Shown: positions 35,321 to 44,673 of the stretch, in pieces
How positions within the stretch are numbered: position 1 is the stretch's first letter
How the letters are laid out: each line of letters opens with the position of its first letter
Origin: Streptomyces rubellomurinus
GTDB lineage: Bacteria; Actinomycetota; Actinomycetes; Streptomycetales; Streptomycetaceae
Direction: 5' to 3'
Assembly (NCBI RefSeq): GCF_000961885.1
Contig: NZ_JZKH01000031.1
Coordinates: forward strand, 1-64,000
DNA length: 64,000 bases
Made by a program: the position numbers and the translations under genes
Notes under the pieces: model-generated
Told to the model about the DNA's origin: nothing
Seen by the model: the letters and a program-made list of their open reading frames with translations, nothing else
Database searches by the model: none

Positions 35321-36541
35321 GTGAGCGACAGCAGGGGGCAGCAGACCTCCGACCAGCCACCGCGGGACGACCGCGGGCGCCCGGCGGGCGGCCCGCCGGA
35401 GCGGCCCGAACGCGGCGGCGGCATCCTGATGGGCCGCCCCTTCGGCGTGCCCGTCTACGTCACCCCCTCCTGGTTCGTCATCGCCGCGCTGATCACCTGG
35501 GTCTTCGGCGGCCAGCTCGGCGACGTCCTGCCCGACCTGGGCACCGCCCGCTACCTGGTCGCGTTCTTCTTCGCCGTCGCCTTCTACGCCTCCGTCCTGG
35601 TCCACGAACTCGCCCACACCCTCGTCGCGCTGCGCTACCGGCTCGGGGTCCGGCGGATCCAGCTGCAGTTCTTCGGCGGGGTGTCCGAGATCGAGAACGA
35701 GGCCACCTCGCCCTGGCGGGAGTTCTGGCTGGCCTTCGTCGGCCCGCTGCTCTCGCTGCTGCTCGGCGGGGTGTTCTACCTCGGGGTGCGGGCAGTGGAG
35801 CTGTCCACCGTCCCCGGGGTGCTGCTCACCGGGCTGATGGTCTCCAACCTGGTGGTCGCCGCCTTCAACCTGCTGCCCGGCCTGCCGCTGGACGGCGGCC
35901 GGATGCTGCGCGCCGTGGTCTGGGCGGCCACCGGCCGGCCGATGGCCGGCACCGTCGCCGCCGCCTGGGCCGGCCGGGCGCTGGCGATCGCCGTCCTGAT
36001 CGGCCTGCCGCTGGTCAGCGCCGCGCGCAACGTCGAGCGCACCACCACCGACACCCTGGTGGACGCGGTGCTGGCCGCCGTCCTCGCCGCGATCATCTGG
36101 AACGGCGCCACCGGCAGCCTGCGCAACGCCCGGCTCAAGGAGGTGCTGCCCGGCCTGCGGCTGCGCGACCTCGCCCGCCGGGCCGTCGAGGTCACCGCCG
36201 ACACCCCGCTCGGCGAGGCGCTGCGGCGCGCCCGCGAGGCCCAGGCCGGCGCGGTCGTCTTGGTGGACGGCCGGGGCGAGCCGATCGCCATCGTTCGCGA
36301 GTCCGCGGTACGGGCCGTACCGGAGCACCGCCGCCCCTGGGTCGCGGTCGGGGCGCTCTCCCGCGACCTCGAACCGGGGATGCGGCTGGACGCCGATCTC
36401 AGCGGCGAGGCCCTGCTGCGGGCCGTCCAGGCGACCCCGGCGGGGGAGTACCTGGTGGTCGAGGCGGACGGCCGGATGTACGGCGTCGCCGCGCTCACCG
36501 ACATCGAGCAGCGCCTGACCGCCGCCGTCGCCGGGCACTGA
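35321..36541 (+). CDS. Site-2 protease (M50) with CBS-like C-terminus
   Basis: A 406-aa intramembrane zinc protease. The HELAH motif (95-99) and NLLPGLPLDGGRM supply the metal ligands within about six TM helices; the C-terminal third (about 280-406) resembles a CBS pair. Such enzymes cut membrane-bound regulators. GTG 35321 is chosen because GAAGGG lies 6 nt upstream; ATG 35300 has its G-run directly adjacent. It is divergent from the RecB nuclease gene and followed after 47 nt by trmI. Confidence 0.9.
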   Translation: MSDSRGQQTSDQPPRDDRGRPAGGPPERPERGGGILMGRPFGVPVYVTPSWFVIAALITWVFGGQLGDVLPDLGTARYLVAFFFAVAFYASVLVHELAHTLVALRYRLGVRRIQLQFFGGVSEIENEATSPWREFWLAFVGPLLSLLLGGVFYLGVRAVELSTVPGVLLTGLMVSNLVVAAFNLLPGLPLDGGRMLRAVVWAATGRPMAGTVAAAWAGRALAIAVLIGLPLVSAARNVERTTTDTLVDAVLAAVLAAIIWNGATGSLRNARLKEVLPGLRLRDLARRAVEVTADTPLGEALRRAREAQAGAVVLVDGRGEPIAIVRESAVRAVPEHRRPWVAVGALSRDLEPGMRLDADLSGEALLRAVQATPAGEYLVVEADGRMYGVAALTDIEQRLTAAVAGH

Positions 36542-36588
36542 TCGGCCCCGGTCGGGAAGGGGGACGCACTTCCCGTAGGATTGCCCGC

Positions 36589-37548
36589 ATGTCCGAACCG
36601 ACCGGTGCCGCCCGCCGACGCGGGCCCTTCCAGGTCGGGGACCAGGTCCAGCTGACCGACCCCAAGGGTCGCCACTACACGTTCACGCTCCAGGCCGGGA
36701 ACCAGTTCCACACCCACAAGGGTGCGTTCCCCCACGACGAGCTGATCGGCGCCCCCGAGGGCACGGTCGTGCGCACCACGGGGAACGTCCCGTACCTCGC
36801 GCTGCGCCCCCTGCTCCCCGACTACGTCCTGTCCATGCCGCGCGGCGCCGCCGTGATCTACCCCAAGGACGCGGGTCAGATCCTGGCGATGGCCGACATC
36901 TTCGCGGGTGCCCGCGTGGTCGAGGCCGGCGTCGGCTCGGGCGCGCTCAGCACGTACCTGCTGCGCGCCGTCGGCGAGCAGGGCATGCTCGCCTCCTACG
37001 AGCGCCGGCAGGACTTCGCCGACATCGCGCAGGGGAACGTCGAGCGCTACTTCGGCGGCCCGCACCCGGCGTGGAAGCTCACCGTGGGCGACCTCCAGGA
37101 CAACCTGGTCGAGACCGACGTCGACCGCGTCATCCTCGACATGCTGGCCCCCTGGGAGTGCCTGGACGTCGCCGCCAAGGCGCTCGTCCCCGGCGGCCTG
37201 ATCTGCTGCTACGTGGCCACCACCACGCAGATGTCGCGGACCGTCGAGGCGCTGCGCGAGCACGGCAGCTTCACCGAGCCGCAGGCCTGGGAGACCATGG
37301 TCCGCACCTGGCACCTGGAGGGCCTGGCCGTCCGCCCGGACCACCGGATGATCGGCCACACCGGCTTCCTGCTCACCGCCCGCCGCCTGGCGGACGGCGT
37401 CGAGCCGCCGCTGCGCCGCCGCCGTCCGGCCAAGGGCGCGTACGGCGAGGACTACGACAACGGGGCGCCGGAGCCCACCCTGCAGGAGCGCGCCGCGGCC
37501 CGCAAGGCCGCCCGCGAGAGCGGGACCGAGCAGCCCGACCTGGGCTGA
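36589..37548 (+). CDS. trmI: tRNA (adenine-N1)-methyltransferase TrmI
   Basis: A 319-aa SAM-dependent methyltransferase that makes m1A58 in the tRNA T-loop. The SAM-binding motif is VVEAGVGSGALS (about 108-119), DMLAPWE is the catalytic-loop motif, and the N-terminal beta domain is present. The C-terminus is a basic extension. In actinobacteria trmI commonly lies near the proteasome genes, as here. ATG 36589 has no Shine-Dalgarno, and TAGGAT (36576-36581) lies 7 nt upstream, so it is probably leaderless. Confidence 0.95.
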   Translation: MSEPTGAARRRGPFQVGDQVQLTDPKGRHYTFTLQAGNQFHTHKGAFPHDELIGAPEGTVVRTTGNVPYLALRPLLPDYVLSMPRGAAVIYPKDAGQILAMADIFAGARVVEAGVGSGALSTYLLRAVGEQGMLASYERRQDFADIAQGNVERYFGGPHPAWKLTVGDLQDNLVETDVDRVILDMLAPWECLDVAAKALVPGGLICCYVATTTQMSRTVEALREHGSFTEPQAWETMVRTWHLEGLAVRPDHRMIGHTGFLLTARRLADGVEPPLRRRRPAKGAYGEDYDNGAPEPTLQERAAARKAARESGTEQPDLG

Positions 37549-37565
37549 GCACCTGTGCACGCGTG

Positions 37566-37599
37566 AGGGGTGGCACGAGCAAGAGCTCGCGCCACCCCT
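37566..37599 (+). terminator. Hairpin terminator after trmI
   Basis: A 15-bp stem with one mismatch, loop AAGA, 17 nt after the trmI stop; the far arm ends in CCCCTT. Confidence 0.65.
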
Positions 37600-37665
37600 T
37601 CGCCGTTCACGCCACCCGCGTGTGGGACGATGCTCGCTCACCCACACCACTGGAGGGGACGCCTG

Positions 37666-38271
37666 GTGGAGACCGCGGTCAAGGCGACGGCTGGACAGCA
37701 GACCCCGCAGGGCCGGAACCGGCCCGGGCACGTGCGGACTTCCCCCTGGCACTGGGCCCTCGCCCTGGCCGGCTGCGGCGCGGTGGTCGCCGCCACCCTC
37801 GCCGCCGCCCCGGCGACCGGCACCCCGGCTCCCCTGCACCACACCGCGGCGGCCCTGCCGCCGAGTGCCGCACCCGACCCGGCGAAGGCCCAACTCCCGC
37901 TCGACTGCGGCCCGTTCCCGGTGAAGACGGTGCTGGCCGTGCCCGCCACGCTGGCCGACGGGCGGCCCGCCACGGTCGTCGCCGCACGCTGTGACGCCGT
38001 CAACGGCACCCCGCCGGACGCCGTCTACCTGCTCGGCTTCGGCGCCGACCACCGCCCGGCGGTGCTGGCCACCCTGCTCTCCGAGCGCGAAAACCTCACC
38101 GTGGGCCGGCTCGCGCTGCGTTCGGACGGCGCCATCACCGGCCACGCGCAGGGGTATTCGAGCGAGGACGTGCCGCGCTTCAGCCCGGACATCTCACTCG
38201 ACCTCACCTGGAAGCAGAAGGGCGGCGGCTGGGAACGCTCCCAGTCCGCCGCCCCGACGACCCTCAGCTAG
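37666..38271 (+). CDS. Hypothetical membrane-anchored/secreted protein
   Basis: A 201-aa protein with one N-terminal hydrophobic helix (about 30-50, HWALALAGCGAVVAATLAAA) that could be a signal or anchor, then an extracytoplasmic part with two Cys (LDCGPF and ARCDAV), perhaps a disulfide. I do not recognise the family. GTG 37666 is chosen because GGAGGGG lies 7 nt upstream; ATG 37630 is an alternative. It is convergent with the ferredoxin gene, with 2 nt between the stop codons. Confidence 0.75.
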   Translation: METAVKATAGQQTPQGRNRPGHVRTSPWHWALALAGCGAVVAATLAAAPATGTPAPLHHTAAALPPSAAPDPAKAQLPLDCGPFPVKTVLAVPATLADGRPATVVAARCDAVNGTPPDAVYLLGFGADHRPAVLATLLSERENLTVGRLALRSDGAITGHAQGYSSEDVPRFSPDISLDLTWKQKGGGWERSQSAAPTTLS

Positions 38272-38273
38272 CG

Positions 38274-38579
38274 CTAGTCGGCGTCCGGCCCGTACACCTC
38301 GACCCGGTCCGAGACCCGGCGCACGTGGATGCACTCGCCCGGGCACTCCTTGGCCGAATCCACCACGTCCTGAAGGAGCGTCAGCGGCACCGGGGCGGTC
38401 TCCCCGGGCTGCTGGCGCAGTTCGTCGTCCGGGCCCTTCACGTAGGCCAGGCCGTCGATGTCCAGTTCGAAGACCTCTGGGGCGTACTGCACGCAGATGC
38501 CGTCACCGGTGCACAGGTCCTGGTCGATCCACACCTCCAGAGGCTCGGTCGCCACCGCGGTCCGCTCGGTCACCGACAT
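38274..38579 (-). CDS. Ferredoxin, 3Fe-4S type
   Basis: A 101-aa low-potential electron carrier. The cluster motif is CTGDGIC, with the middle Cys of CxxCxxC replaced by Asp, plus CP in AKECPGECIHV. This pattern fits [3Fe-4S] ferredoxins that serve actinobacterial P450s. ATG 38579 has AGGGA upstream. The gene is divergent from arc, an arrangement also seen in other actinobacteria. Confidence 0.9.
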   Translation of the reverse strand: MSVTERTAVATEPLEVWIDQDLCTGDGICVQYAPEVFELDIDGLAYVKGPDDELRQQPGETAPVPLTLLQDVVDSAKECPGECIHVRRVSDRVEVYGPDAD

Positions 38580-38800
38580 CGTTCCCTGCCGTTTCTGTCC
38601 CGGGTCGCCCGCATTCCTGGGGCAATCCCGCCATTCGTACAACGATCGGAGCCGGCACTGCGGTCGCGATCGGATATCACTTCGCTCGACGATACATCTG
38701 GCCCGCTTTGGCCGGTGCGCGGTGGGTATCCCCTTAGCAGAGGGGAAGCACGCTGGGGCGAAGATCGGACACGCCCGTTCCATCTTTCTTGATCTAGGGG

Positions 38801-38828
38801 TTTACGGACCCCTGGTCCCAGGTAGGGT
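38801..38828 (+). promoter_or_regulatory. Putative arc promoter
   Basis: TTTACG (38801-38806), 16 nt, TAGGGT (38823-38828). The -35 lies in the loop of a small GGGG/CCCC hairpin (38797-38812). The transcription start would be about 30 nt before the arc start codon. Confidence 0.35.
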
Positions 38829-38864
38829 CTGGAAGCGTCCAGCTCCCCGGAGGAGGTGAGGACC

Positions 38865-40631
38865 GTGGCAGCCCACGATGACGACTACAACCGCAGCACC
38901 GGCAGGCCCGCTCGTGGTTCCGACGAGGCCGCTCAGGTCTCGTTCCTTGAGCAGGAAATCGCCGTGCTGCGCCGCAAGCTCGCCGACTCGCCGCGCAATT
39001 CGAGAATCCTCGAAGAGCGGATCGTCGAGCTCCAGACCAACCTGGCCGGCGTGACCGCCCAGAACGAACGGCTCGCCTCCACCCTGCGCGAGGCCCGCGA
39101 CCAGATCGTGGCCCTCAAGGAGGAAGTGGACCGGCTGGCCCAGCCCCCGGCCGGGTTCGGCACCTTCCTCGAGGCGAACGAGGACGGCACCGCCGACATC
39201 TTCACCGGCGGGCGCAAGCTCCGCGTGAACGTCAGCCCCACCGTCGCCCTCGACGAGCTGCGGCGCGGCCAGGAAGTGATGCTCAACGAGGCCCTCAACA
39301 TCGTGGACGCGATGGCCTTCGAGCGCATCGGCGAGATCGTCACCCTCAAGGAGGTCCTCGAGGACGGCGAGCGCGCCCTGGTCATCGGCCACACCGACGA
39401 GGAGCGGGTGGTGCGCCTCGCCGAACCGCTGCGCGAGGCCACCGTCAGGGCGGGGGACGCCCTGCTGCTGGAGCCCCGCTCCGGCTACGTGTACGAGGTG
39501 GTGCCGAAGTCCGAGGTCGAGGAGCTGGTCCTCGAGGAGGTCCCGGACATCGACTACCGGCAGATCGGCGGCCTGAGCAACCAGATCGAGCTGATCCGCG
39601 ACGCGGTCGAGCTGCCGTACCTGCACGCCGACCTCTTCCGGGAGTACGAGCTGCGCCCGCCCAAGGGCGTGCTGCTCTACGGCCCGCCCGGCTGCGGCAA
39701 GACGCTGATCGCCAAGGCGGTCGCCAACTCGTTGGCCAAGAAGGTCGCCGAGGTGACCGGCCGCCCGCAGGGGAAGAGCTACTTCCTCAACATCAAGGGC
39801 CCCGAGCTGCTCAACAAGTACGTCGGCGAGACCGAGCGGCAGATCCGGCTGGTGTTCCAGCGGGCCCGGGAGAAGGCGAGCGAGGGCACGCCCGTCATCG
39901 TCTTCTTCGACGAGATGGAGTCGCTGTTCCGCACCCGCGGCTCCGGCGTCAGCTCGGACGTGGAGAACACCATCGTCCCGCAGCTGCTCGCCGAGATCGA
40001 CGGCGTGGAGGGCCTGGAGAACGTCATCGTCATCGGCGCCTCGAACCGCGAGGACATGATCGACCCGGCGATCCTGCGGCCCGGCCGCCTGGACGTCAAG
40101 ATCAAGATCGAGCGCCCGGACGCCGAGGCCGCGAAGGACATCTTCTCCAAGTACCTGAAGGACTCGCTGCCGTTCCACCCGGACGACCTGAAGGAGCACG
40201 ACGGCTCGGTCGACACCACGGTGGCCGCGATGATCCAGTCGGTCGTGGAGCGGATGTACTCCGAGACGGAGGAGAACCGCTTCCTGGAGGTCACCTACGC
40301 CAATGGTGACAAGGAGGTCCTGTACTTCAAGGACTTCAACTCCGGCGCGATGATCCAGAACATCGTCGACCGCGCGAAGAAGATGGCCATCAAGGACTTC
40401 CTCGACCACGGCCAGCGCGGTCTGCGCGTCTCCCACCTGCTCGCCGCCTGCGTGGACGAGTTCAAGGAGAACGAGGACCTGCCCAACACCACCAACCCGG
40501 ACGACTGGGCCCGCATCTCCGGCAAGAAGGGCGAGCGGATCGTCTTCATCCGCACGCTCGTCACCGGCAAGCAGGGCGCCGAGTCCGGCCGCTCGATCGA
40601 CACCGTCGCCAACACGGGCCAGTACCTGTAA
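38865..40631 (+). CDS. arc: Proteasomal AAA+ ATPase Arc (Mpa)
   Basis: A 588-aa ring ATPase that recognises Pup-tagged proteins, unfolds them and feeds them to the 20S core. An N-terminal coiled coil (about 22-92) for Pup binding, OB domains (about 95-240) and an AAA domain with [15 protein letters not shown] and second-region-of-homology Arg (RPGRLD) are seen. The C-terminus ends in QYL, the HbYX-like gate-opening tail. GTG 38865 has GGAGGAGG at 8 nt. Confidence 0.97.
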   Translation: MAAHDDDYNRSTGRPARGSDEAAQVSFLEQEIAVLRRKLADSPRNSRILEERIVELQTNLAGVTAQNERLASTLREARDQIVALKEEVDRLAQPPAGFGTFLEANEDGTADIFTGGRKLRVNVSPTVALDELRRGQEVMLNEALNIVDAMAFERIGEIVTLKEVLEDGERALVIGHTDEERVVRLAEPLREATVRAGDALLLEPRSGYVYEVVPKSEVEELVLEEVPDIDYRQIGGLSNQIELIRDAVELPYLHADLFREYELRPPKGVLLYGPPGCGKTLIAKAVANSLAKKVAEVTGRPQGKSYFLNIKGPELLNKYVGETERQIRLVFQRAREKASEGTPVIVFFDEMESLFRTRGSGVSSDVENTIVPQLLAEIDGVEGLENVIVIGASNREDMIDPAILRPGRLDVKIKIERPDAEAAKDIFSKYLKDSLPFHPDDLKEHDGSVDTTVAAMIQSVVERMYSETEENRFLEVTYANGDKEVLYFKDFNSGAMIQNIVDRAKKMAIKDFLDHGQRGLRVSHLLAACVDEFKENEDLPNTTNPDDWARISGKKGERIVFIRTLVTGKQGAESGRSIDTVANTGQYL

Positions 40632-40679
40632 GGCACGCGGTGACCCGGGCCGGCAGCGGTCCCCGGAGCAGTACGCACA

Positions 40680-40719
40680 CCGTCCGGCTGTGGCGCCTCG
40701 CGGCCCCGCAGCCGGACGG
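40680..40719 (+). terminator. Hairpin terminator after arc
   Basis: An 11-bp perfect stem (CCGTCCGGCTG with its complement at 40709-40719) with an 18-nt loop, followed by a -10-like TAGGCT at 40754-40759 that may start the dop transcript. Confidence 0.55.
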
Positions 40720-40862
40720 CGCGTCTCGGGGCCCGCCGTCCGGCGCCGGGTTCTAGGCTCGACCCACCGTTCGCGGGCAGAGGAGCGCCGGCGCCGGTGT
40801 TGTTCAGCGGGACGTCGGCGTGTTCCGTCCGTGGGGGCGGGACACCAGGCAAGGAGGGCCGC

Positions 40863-42374
40863 ATGACCGTACGGCGCGTGATGGGCATCGAGACCGAGTA
40901 CGGGATCTCCGTGCCCGGGCACCCCAACGCCAACGCCATGCTCACCTCGTCCCAGATCGTCAACGCGTACGCGGCGGCGATGCACCGGGCACGGCGGGCC
41001 CGCTGGGACTTCGAGGAGGAGAACCCGCTGCGCGACGCGCGGGGCTTCGACCTCGCGCGGGAGGTGGCGGACGCCAGCCAGCTGACCGACGAGGACATCG
41101 GCCTCGCCAACGTCATCCTGACCAACGGGGCCCGGTTCTACGTGGACCACGCGCACCCCGAGTACAGCTCGCCCGAGGTGACCAACCCGCGCGACGCCGT
41201 GCTCTGGGACAAGGCCGGCGAACGGATCATGGCGGCCGCCGCGCGGCGCGCGCTGGAGCTGCCCAACGGGCAGACCATCCACCTGTACAAGAACAACACC
41301 GACAACAAGGGCGCCTCCTACGGCACCCACGAGAACTACCTGATGAAGCGGGCGACGCCGTTCGCCGACATCGTCCGCCACCTCACCCCGTTCTTCGTCT
41401 CCCGCCAGGTGATGACCGGCGCCGGCCGGGTCGGCATCGGCCAGGACGGCTCGGCGCACGGCTTCCAGATCAGTCAGCGGGCGGACTACTTCGAGGTCGA
41501 GGTCGGCCTGGAGACCACCCTCAAGCGGCCGATCATCAACACCCGGGACGAGCCGCACGCGGACGCCGAGAAGTACCGCCGGCTGCACGTGATCATCGGG
41601 GACGCCAACCTCTCCGAGATCTCCACCTACCTCAAGCTGGGCACCACCTCGCTGGTCCTGTCGATGATCGAGGACTCCTTCATCGCCTCCGACCTCGCCG
41701 TCGACCAGCCGGTGCGCACCCTGCACCGGGTCTCCCACGACCCGGACCTCAAGCACCTGATCACCCTGCGCAACGGGCGCAAGCTCACCGCCGTCCAGCT
41801 CCAGCTGGAGTACTTCGAGCTGGCCCGCAAGTACGTCGAGGACCGCTTCGGCACCGACGCCGACGAGCAGACCGTGGACGTGCTGGCCCGCTGGGAGGAC
41901 GTCCTCGGGCGGCTGGAGCGCGACCCGATGTCGCTCTCCCGGCAGCTGGACTGGATCGCCAAGCGGGAGATCCTGGAGGGCTACCGCAGCCGGGACGCCC
42001 TGGAGTGGGACAACCCGCGGCTGCACCTGGTCGACCTCCAGTACAGCGACGTACGGGCCGAGAAGGGCCTCTACAACCGCCTGGTGGCCCGCGGCCGCTT
42101 CGAGCGGCTGGTCACCGAGGAGGAGGTCGAGCGGGCCGTCACGCAGCCCCCGGAGGACACCCGGGCGTACTTCCGCGGGCGCTGCCTCGACCAGTACGCC
42201 GAGCACGTCGCGGCGGCCTCCTGGGACTCGGTGATCTTCGACCTGCCGGGCCGGGACTCGCTGCAGCGGGTGCCCACGCTGGAGCCGCTGCGCGGCACCC
42301 GCAACCACGTCAAGGAGCTGCTGGACCGCTGCCGCACCGCGGAGGACCTGCTCCGCGTCCTGGCCGGCGGGTAA
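40863..42374 (+). CDS. dop: Depupylase/deamidase Dop
   Basis: A 503-aa glutamine-synthetase-fold enzyme that converts the Pup C-terminal Gln to Glu and removes Pup from substrates. The catalytic Asp95 lies in [18 protein letters not shown], at the same number as in M. tuberculosis Dop. The Dop-specific loop (about 40-75, [18 protein letters not shown]) is present and separates it from PafA. ATG 40863 has AAGGAGG upstream. It lies 173 bp before pup. Confidence 0.97.
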   Translation: MTVRRVMGIETEYGISVPGHPNANAMLTSSQIVNAYAAAMHRARRARWDFEEENPLRDARGFDLAREVADASQLTDEDIGLANVILTNGARFYVDHAHPEYSSPEVTNPRDAVLWDKAGERIMAAAARRALELPNGQTIHLYKNNTDNKGASYGTHENYLMKRATPFADIVRHLTPFFVSRQVMTGAGRVGIGQDGSAHGFQISQRADYFEVEVGLETTLKRPIINTRDEPHADAEKYRRLHVIIGDANLSEISTYLKLGTTSLVLSMIEDSFIASDLAVDQPVRTLHRVSHDPDLKHLITLRNGRKLTAVQLQLEYFELARKYVEDRFGTDADEQTVDVLARWEDVLGRLERDPMSLSRQLDWIAKREILEGYRSRDALEWDNPRLHLVDLQYSDVRAEKGLYNRLVARGRFERLVTEEEVERAVTQPPEDTRAYFRGRCLDQYAEHVAAASWDSVIFDLPGRDSLQRVPTLEPLRGTRNHVKELLDRCRTAEDLLRVLAGG

Positions 42375-42547
42375 CTTTTCGATCACCACGGGTGAACGTC
42401 CGCCGAATGGGAATCATCCGGGGTGGCAGCGGGTGTTGGACAGGAAGCGCCACCGGTGAACCGGGAGCAGCAGTCGCACCTTGTGTATAGGGTCGGTGCA
42501 GCAGCACCGATCGAACCGTGCCAGACGAATCGAGCGGGGTGAGGGAA

Positions 42548-42766
42548 ATGGCGAGCAAGGACACCGGCGGCGGCCAGCAGCGGGCGAACCGCTCCTCCGA
42601 GGAGGTCGAGGAACAGGCCGCGGAAACCCAGAATTCCGACGACCTCAAGGAGCGCCAGGAAAAGCTGAGCGACGACGTCGACGCGGTACTGGACGAAATC
42701 GACGAGGTGCTCGAGTCGAATGCGGAGGATTTCGTCCGCGGATTCGTTCAGAAGGGCGGGCAGTAG
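42548..42766 (+). CDS. pup: Prokaryotic ubiquitin-like protein Pup
   Basis: A 72-aa intrinsically disordered protein tag. It ends in FVQKGGQ, so the terminal Gln must be deamidated by Dop before PafA ligates it to lysines. The helical Arc-binding region is SDDVDAVLDEIDEVLE. ATG 42548 is preceded by GAGGGAA. A TAGGGT box at 42488-42493 may be its own promoter. Three tandem palindromes follow. Confidence 0.97.
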   Translation: MASKDTGGGQQRANRSSEEVEEQAAETQNSDDLKERQEKLSDDVDAVLDEIDEVLESNAEDFVRGFVQKGGQ

Positions 42767-42776
42767 CCCCTCCCCG

Positions 42777-42804
42777 GAATTCCGGAATTCACGGTCGCGA
42801 CCGT
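42777..42804. repeat. Two adjacent perfect 14-bp palindromes
   Basis: GAATTCCGGAATTC (42777-42790) is directly followed by ACGGTCGCGACCGT (42791-42804), both perfect, starting 11 bp after the pup stop. Confidence 0.8.
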
Positions 42805-42810
42805 CGAACG

Positions 42811-42838
42811 CGGCCGGGCGGCGCCGTCCGCCCGGCCG
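42811..42838 (+). terminator. Hairpin between pup and prcB
   Basis: CGGCCGGGCGG pairs with CCGCCCGGCCG (11 bp, 6-nt loop). With the two palindromes just before it, this could partly terminate pup mRNA. Confidence 0.5.
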
Positions 42839-42882
42839 TCCGGCACCGGCCCCTCCGAGCGTGGACGATGATCGTCGGCCGG

Positions 42883-42888
42883 TAGGGT
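42883..42888 (+). promoter_or_regulatory. -10 box of a possible prcBA promoter
   Basis: TAGGGT, with a weak TGGAC-like -35 around 42861-42866, lies 40 nt before the prcB start. The same hexamer precedes arc and pup. Confidence 0.35.
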
Positions 42889-42927
42889 GCGGGCAGCGTG
42901 CGCTTCAAGCTACCTGGAAGGAATCGT

Positions 42928-43770
42928 GTGGAAGCCAACACTCGCGGCACCGGGCGTCTACCGGCTGCCTTCCTGACCCCGGGGTCGTCCTCGTTCCTCG
43001 ACTTCCTCGCCGAGCACAAGCCGGAGCTCCTGCCGGGCCACGGCGGGCTCCCCGCGGGCACCGTGGTCGAGGCCCCGCACGGGACCACGATCGTCGCCGC
43101 GGTCTTCGACGGCGGCGTGGTGATCGCGGGTGACCGCCGGGCGACGATGGGCAACGTGATCGCCCAGCGCGACATCGAGAAGGTGTTCCCGGCCGACGAG
43201 TACAGCGCGGTCGGCATCGCCGGCACCGCCGGCCTCGCGGTCGAGATGGTCCGGCTGTTCCAGCTGGAGCTGGAGCACTACGAGAAGATCGAGGGCACCA
43301 CGCTCTCCCTGGAGGGCAAGGCCAACCGCCTCACCACCATGATCCGGGGCAACCTCGGCATGGCGATGCAGGGCCTGGCCGTCGTCCCGATGTTCGCCGG
43401 CTACGACCTCGACCGGGGCCGCGGCCGGATCTTCAACTACGACGTCACCGGCGGGCGTTCGGAGGAGCGGGGCTTCGCGGCCACCGGCTCCGGCTCGGTC
43501 TTCGCCCGCGGCTCCCTGAAGAAGCTCTACCGCGAGGACCTGACGGCCGAGCAGGCCGCCACCCTGGTCGTCCAGGCGCTGTACGACGCGGCCGACGACG
43601 ACTCCGCCACCGGCGGCCCGGACCTCGCCCGCAAGATCTACCCGATCGTCTCGCTGATCACCGAGGACGGCTTCCGCCGGCTCACCGAGGCGGAGGTCGC
43701 CGAGATCGCCGTCGCCATCACGGACGAGCGCCTGGCCCGTCCGAACGGCCCGCAGGCCCCGCTGATCTAG
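42928..43770 (+). CDS. prcB: 20S proteasome beta subunit
   Basis: A 280-aa proteasome protease subunit. A 52-residue propeptide ends in HG, after which autocleavage frees the N-terminal nucleophile Thr53 ([12 protein letters not shown]). Lys in [15 protein letters not shown] and Asp residues complete the Ntn-hydrolase site. GTG 42928 is chosen from GGAAGGA 5 nt upstream and the typical start [14 protein letters not shown] 42898 is upstream in frame. It is followed by prcA after 31 nt. Confidence 0.97.
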   Translation: MEANTRGTGRLPAAFLTPGSSSFLDFLAEHKPELLPGHGGLPAGTVVEAPHGTTIVAAVFDGGVVIAGDRRATMGNVIAQRDIEKVFPADEYSAVGIAGTAGLAVEMVRLFQLELEHYEKIEGTTLSLEGKANRLTTMIRGNLGMAMQGLAVVPMFAGYDLDRGRGRIFNYDVTGGRSEERGFAATGSGSVFARGSLKKLYREDLTAEQAATLVVQALYDAADDDSATGGPDLARKIYPIVSLITEDGFRRLTEAEVAEIAVAITDERLARPNGPQAPLI

Positions 43771-43801
43771 CCATCACCTCACCAGGAAGGGACGACCGCC
43801 G

Positions 43802-44560
43802 GTGTCGACACCGTTCTACGTCTCGCCCCAGCAGGCCATGGCGGACCGCGCGGAGTACGCCCGCAAGGGCATCGCGCGCGGCCGCAGCGTGGTCGTGCTC
43901 ACCTACGCCGACGGCATCGTCTTCGTCGCCGAGAACACCTCGCGGGCGCTGCACAAGGTCTCCGAGATCTACGACAAGATCGCCTTCGCGGCGGTCGGCC
44001 GCTACAACGAGTTCGAGAACCTGCGCATCGGCGGCGTCCGCTACGCCGACCTGCGCGGCTACTCCTACGACCGGGCCGACGTCACCGCCCGCGGGCTCGC
44101 CAACGTCTACGCCCAGACCCTGGGCACCATCTTCTCCTCGGTCGGCGAGAAGCCGTACGAGGTCGAGCTGATCGTGGCCGAGGTCGGCCGCGGCGTCGAC
44201 CAGGACCAGATCTACCGGCTCACCCCGGACGGCTCGGTCGTCGACGAGAAGAACTACGTGGTGGTCGGCGGCAACGCCGACTCCATCGGCAACTACCTGG
44301 GCCAGCGCCACCGCGCGGGGCTGAGCCTGACCGAGGCGGTCAGGGTCGCCGTGGACTCGCTCGCCCGCGACCCCAACGGGGGCAGCCCGCGCACCCTCAC
44401 GCCGGAGCAGCTGGAGGTGGCCGTCCTCGACCGCCAGCGGTTCCAGCAGCGCAAGTTCAAGCGGATCCTGGGCAACCAGCTCGGCCGGTTGCTCGACGGG
44501 GACCAGTCCGCCGAGGCGGACGACGAGGAGCCGGCGGCCACCCCGCCGGCCGGCGAGTAG
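43802..44560 (+). CDS. prcA: 20S proteasome alpha subunit
   Basis: A 252-aa structural alpha subunit that forms the outer rings and gate. It starts [23 protein letters not shown], with the usual N-terminal gating segment and H0 helix, and lacks a catalytic Thr. GTG 43802 has AAGGGA upstream. The tail (about 230-252) is acidic. It pairs with prcB in one transcript, closed by a 17-bp hairpin. Confidence 0.97.
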   Translation: MSTPFYVSPQQAMADRAEYARKGIARGRSVVVLTYADGIVFVAENTSRALHKVSEIYDKIAFAAVGRYNEFENLRIGGVRYADLRGYSYDRADVTARGLANVYAQTLGTIFSSVGEKPYEVELIVAEVGRGVDQDQIYRLTPDGSVVDEKNYVVVGGNADSIGNYLGQRHRAGLSLTEAVRVAVDSLARDPNGGSPRTLTPEQLEVAVLDRQRFQQRKFKRILGNQLGRLLDGDQSAEADDEEPAATPPAGE

Positions 44561-44566
44561 TACGGC

Positions 44567-44605
44567 GGAGTCCCGTGCGGCGGCGCGACCGCCGTGCGGG
44601 ACTCC
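44567..44605 (+). terminator. Hairpin between prcA and pafA
   Basis: A 17-bp stem (two G-T wobbles in the middle) with loop CGCGA begins 6 nt after the prcA stop, separating prcBA from pafA. Confidence 0.65.
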
Positions 44606-44673
44606 GGTGCCCCTGCGGCGGCCCAGTCGTCGTGGAGGCGGTTTCGGACAGCTCCACAAGCAAAGGAGTGCTC

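Noticed and set aside
33187..36588. Long rightward open frame ahead of trmI
   Set aside because: It runs in the wrong frame through the lipoprotein, the antisense of the regulator and nuclease, and the site-2 protease. Composition is Arg/Pro/Gly-rich; only the trmI part (from 36589) is real.
38802..42389. A 1195-codon minus-strand frame opposite arc and dop
   Set aside because: Shadow frame of two well-identified genes; low-complexity composition and no domain.
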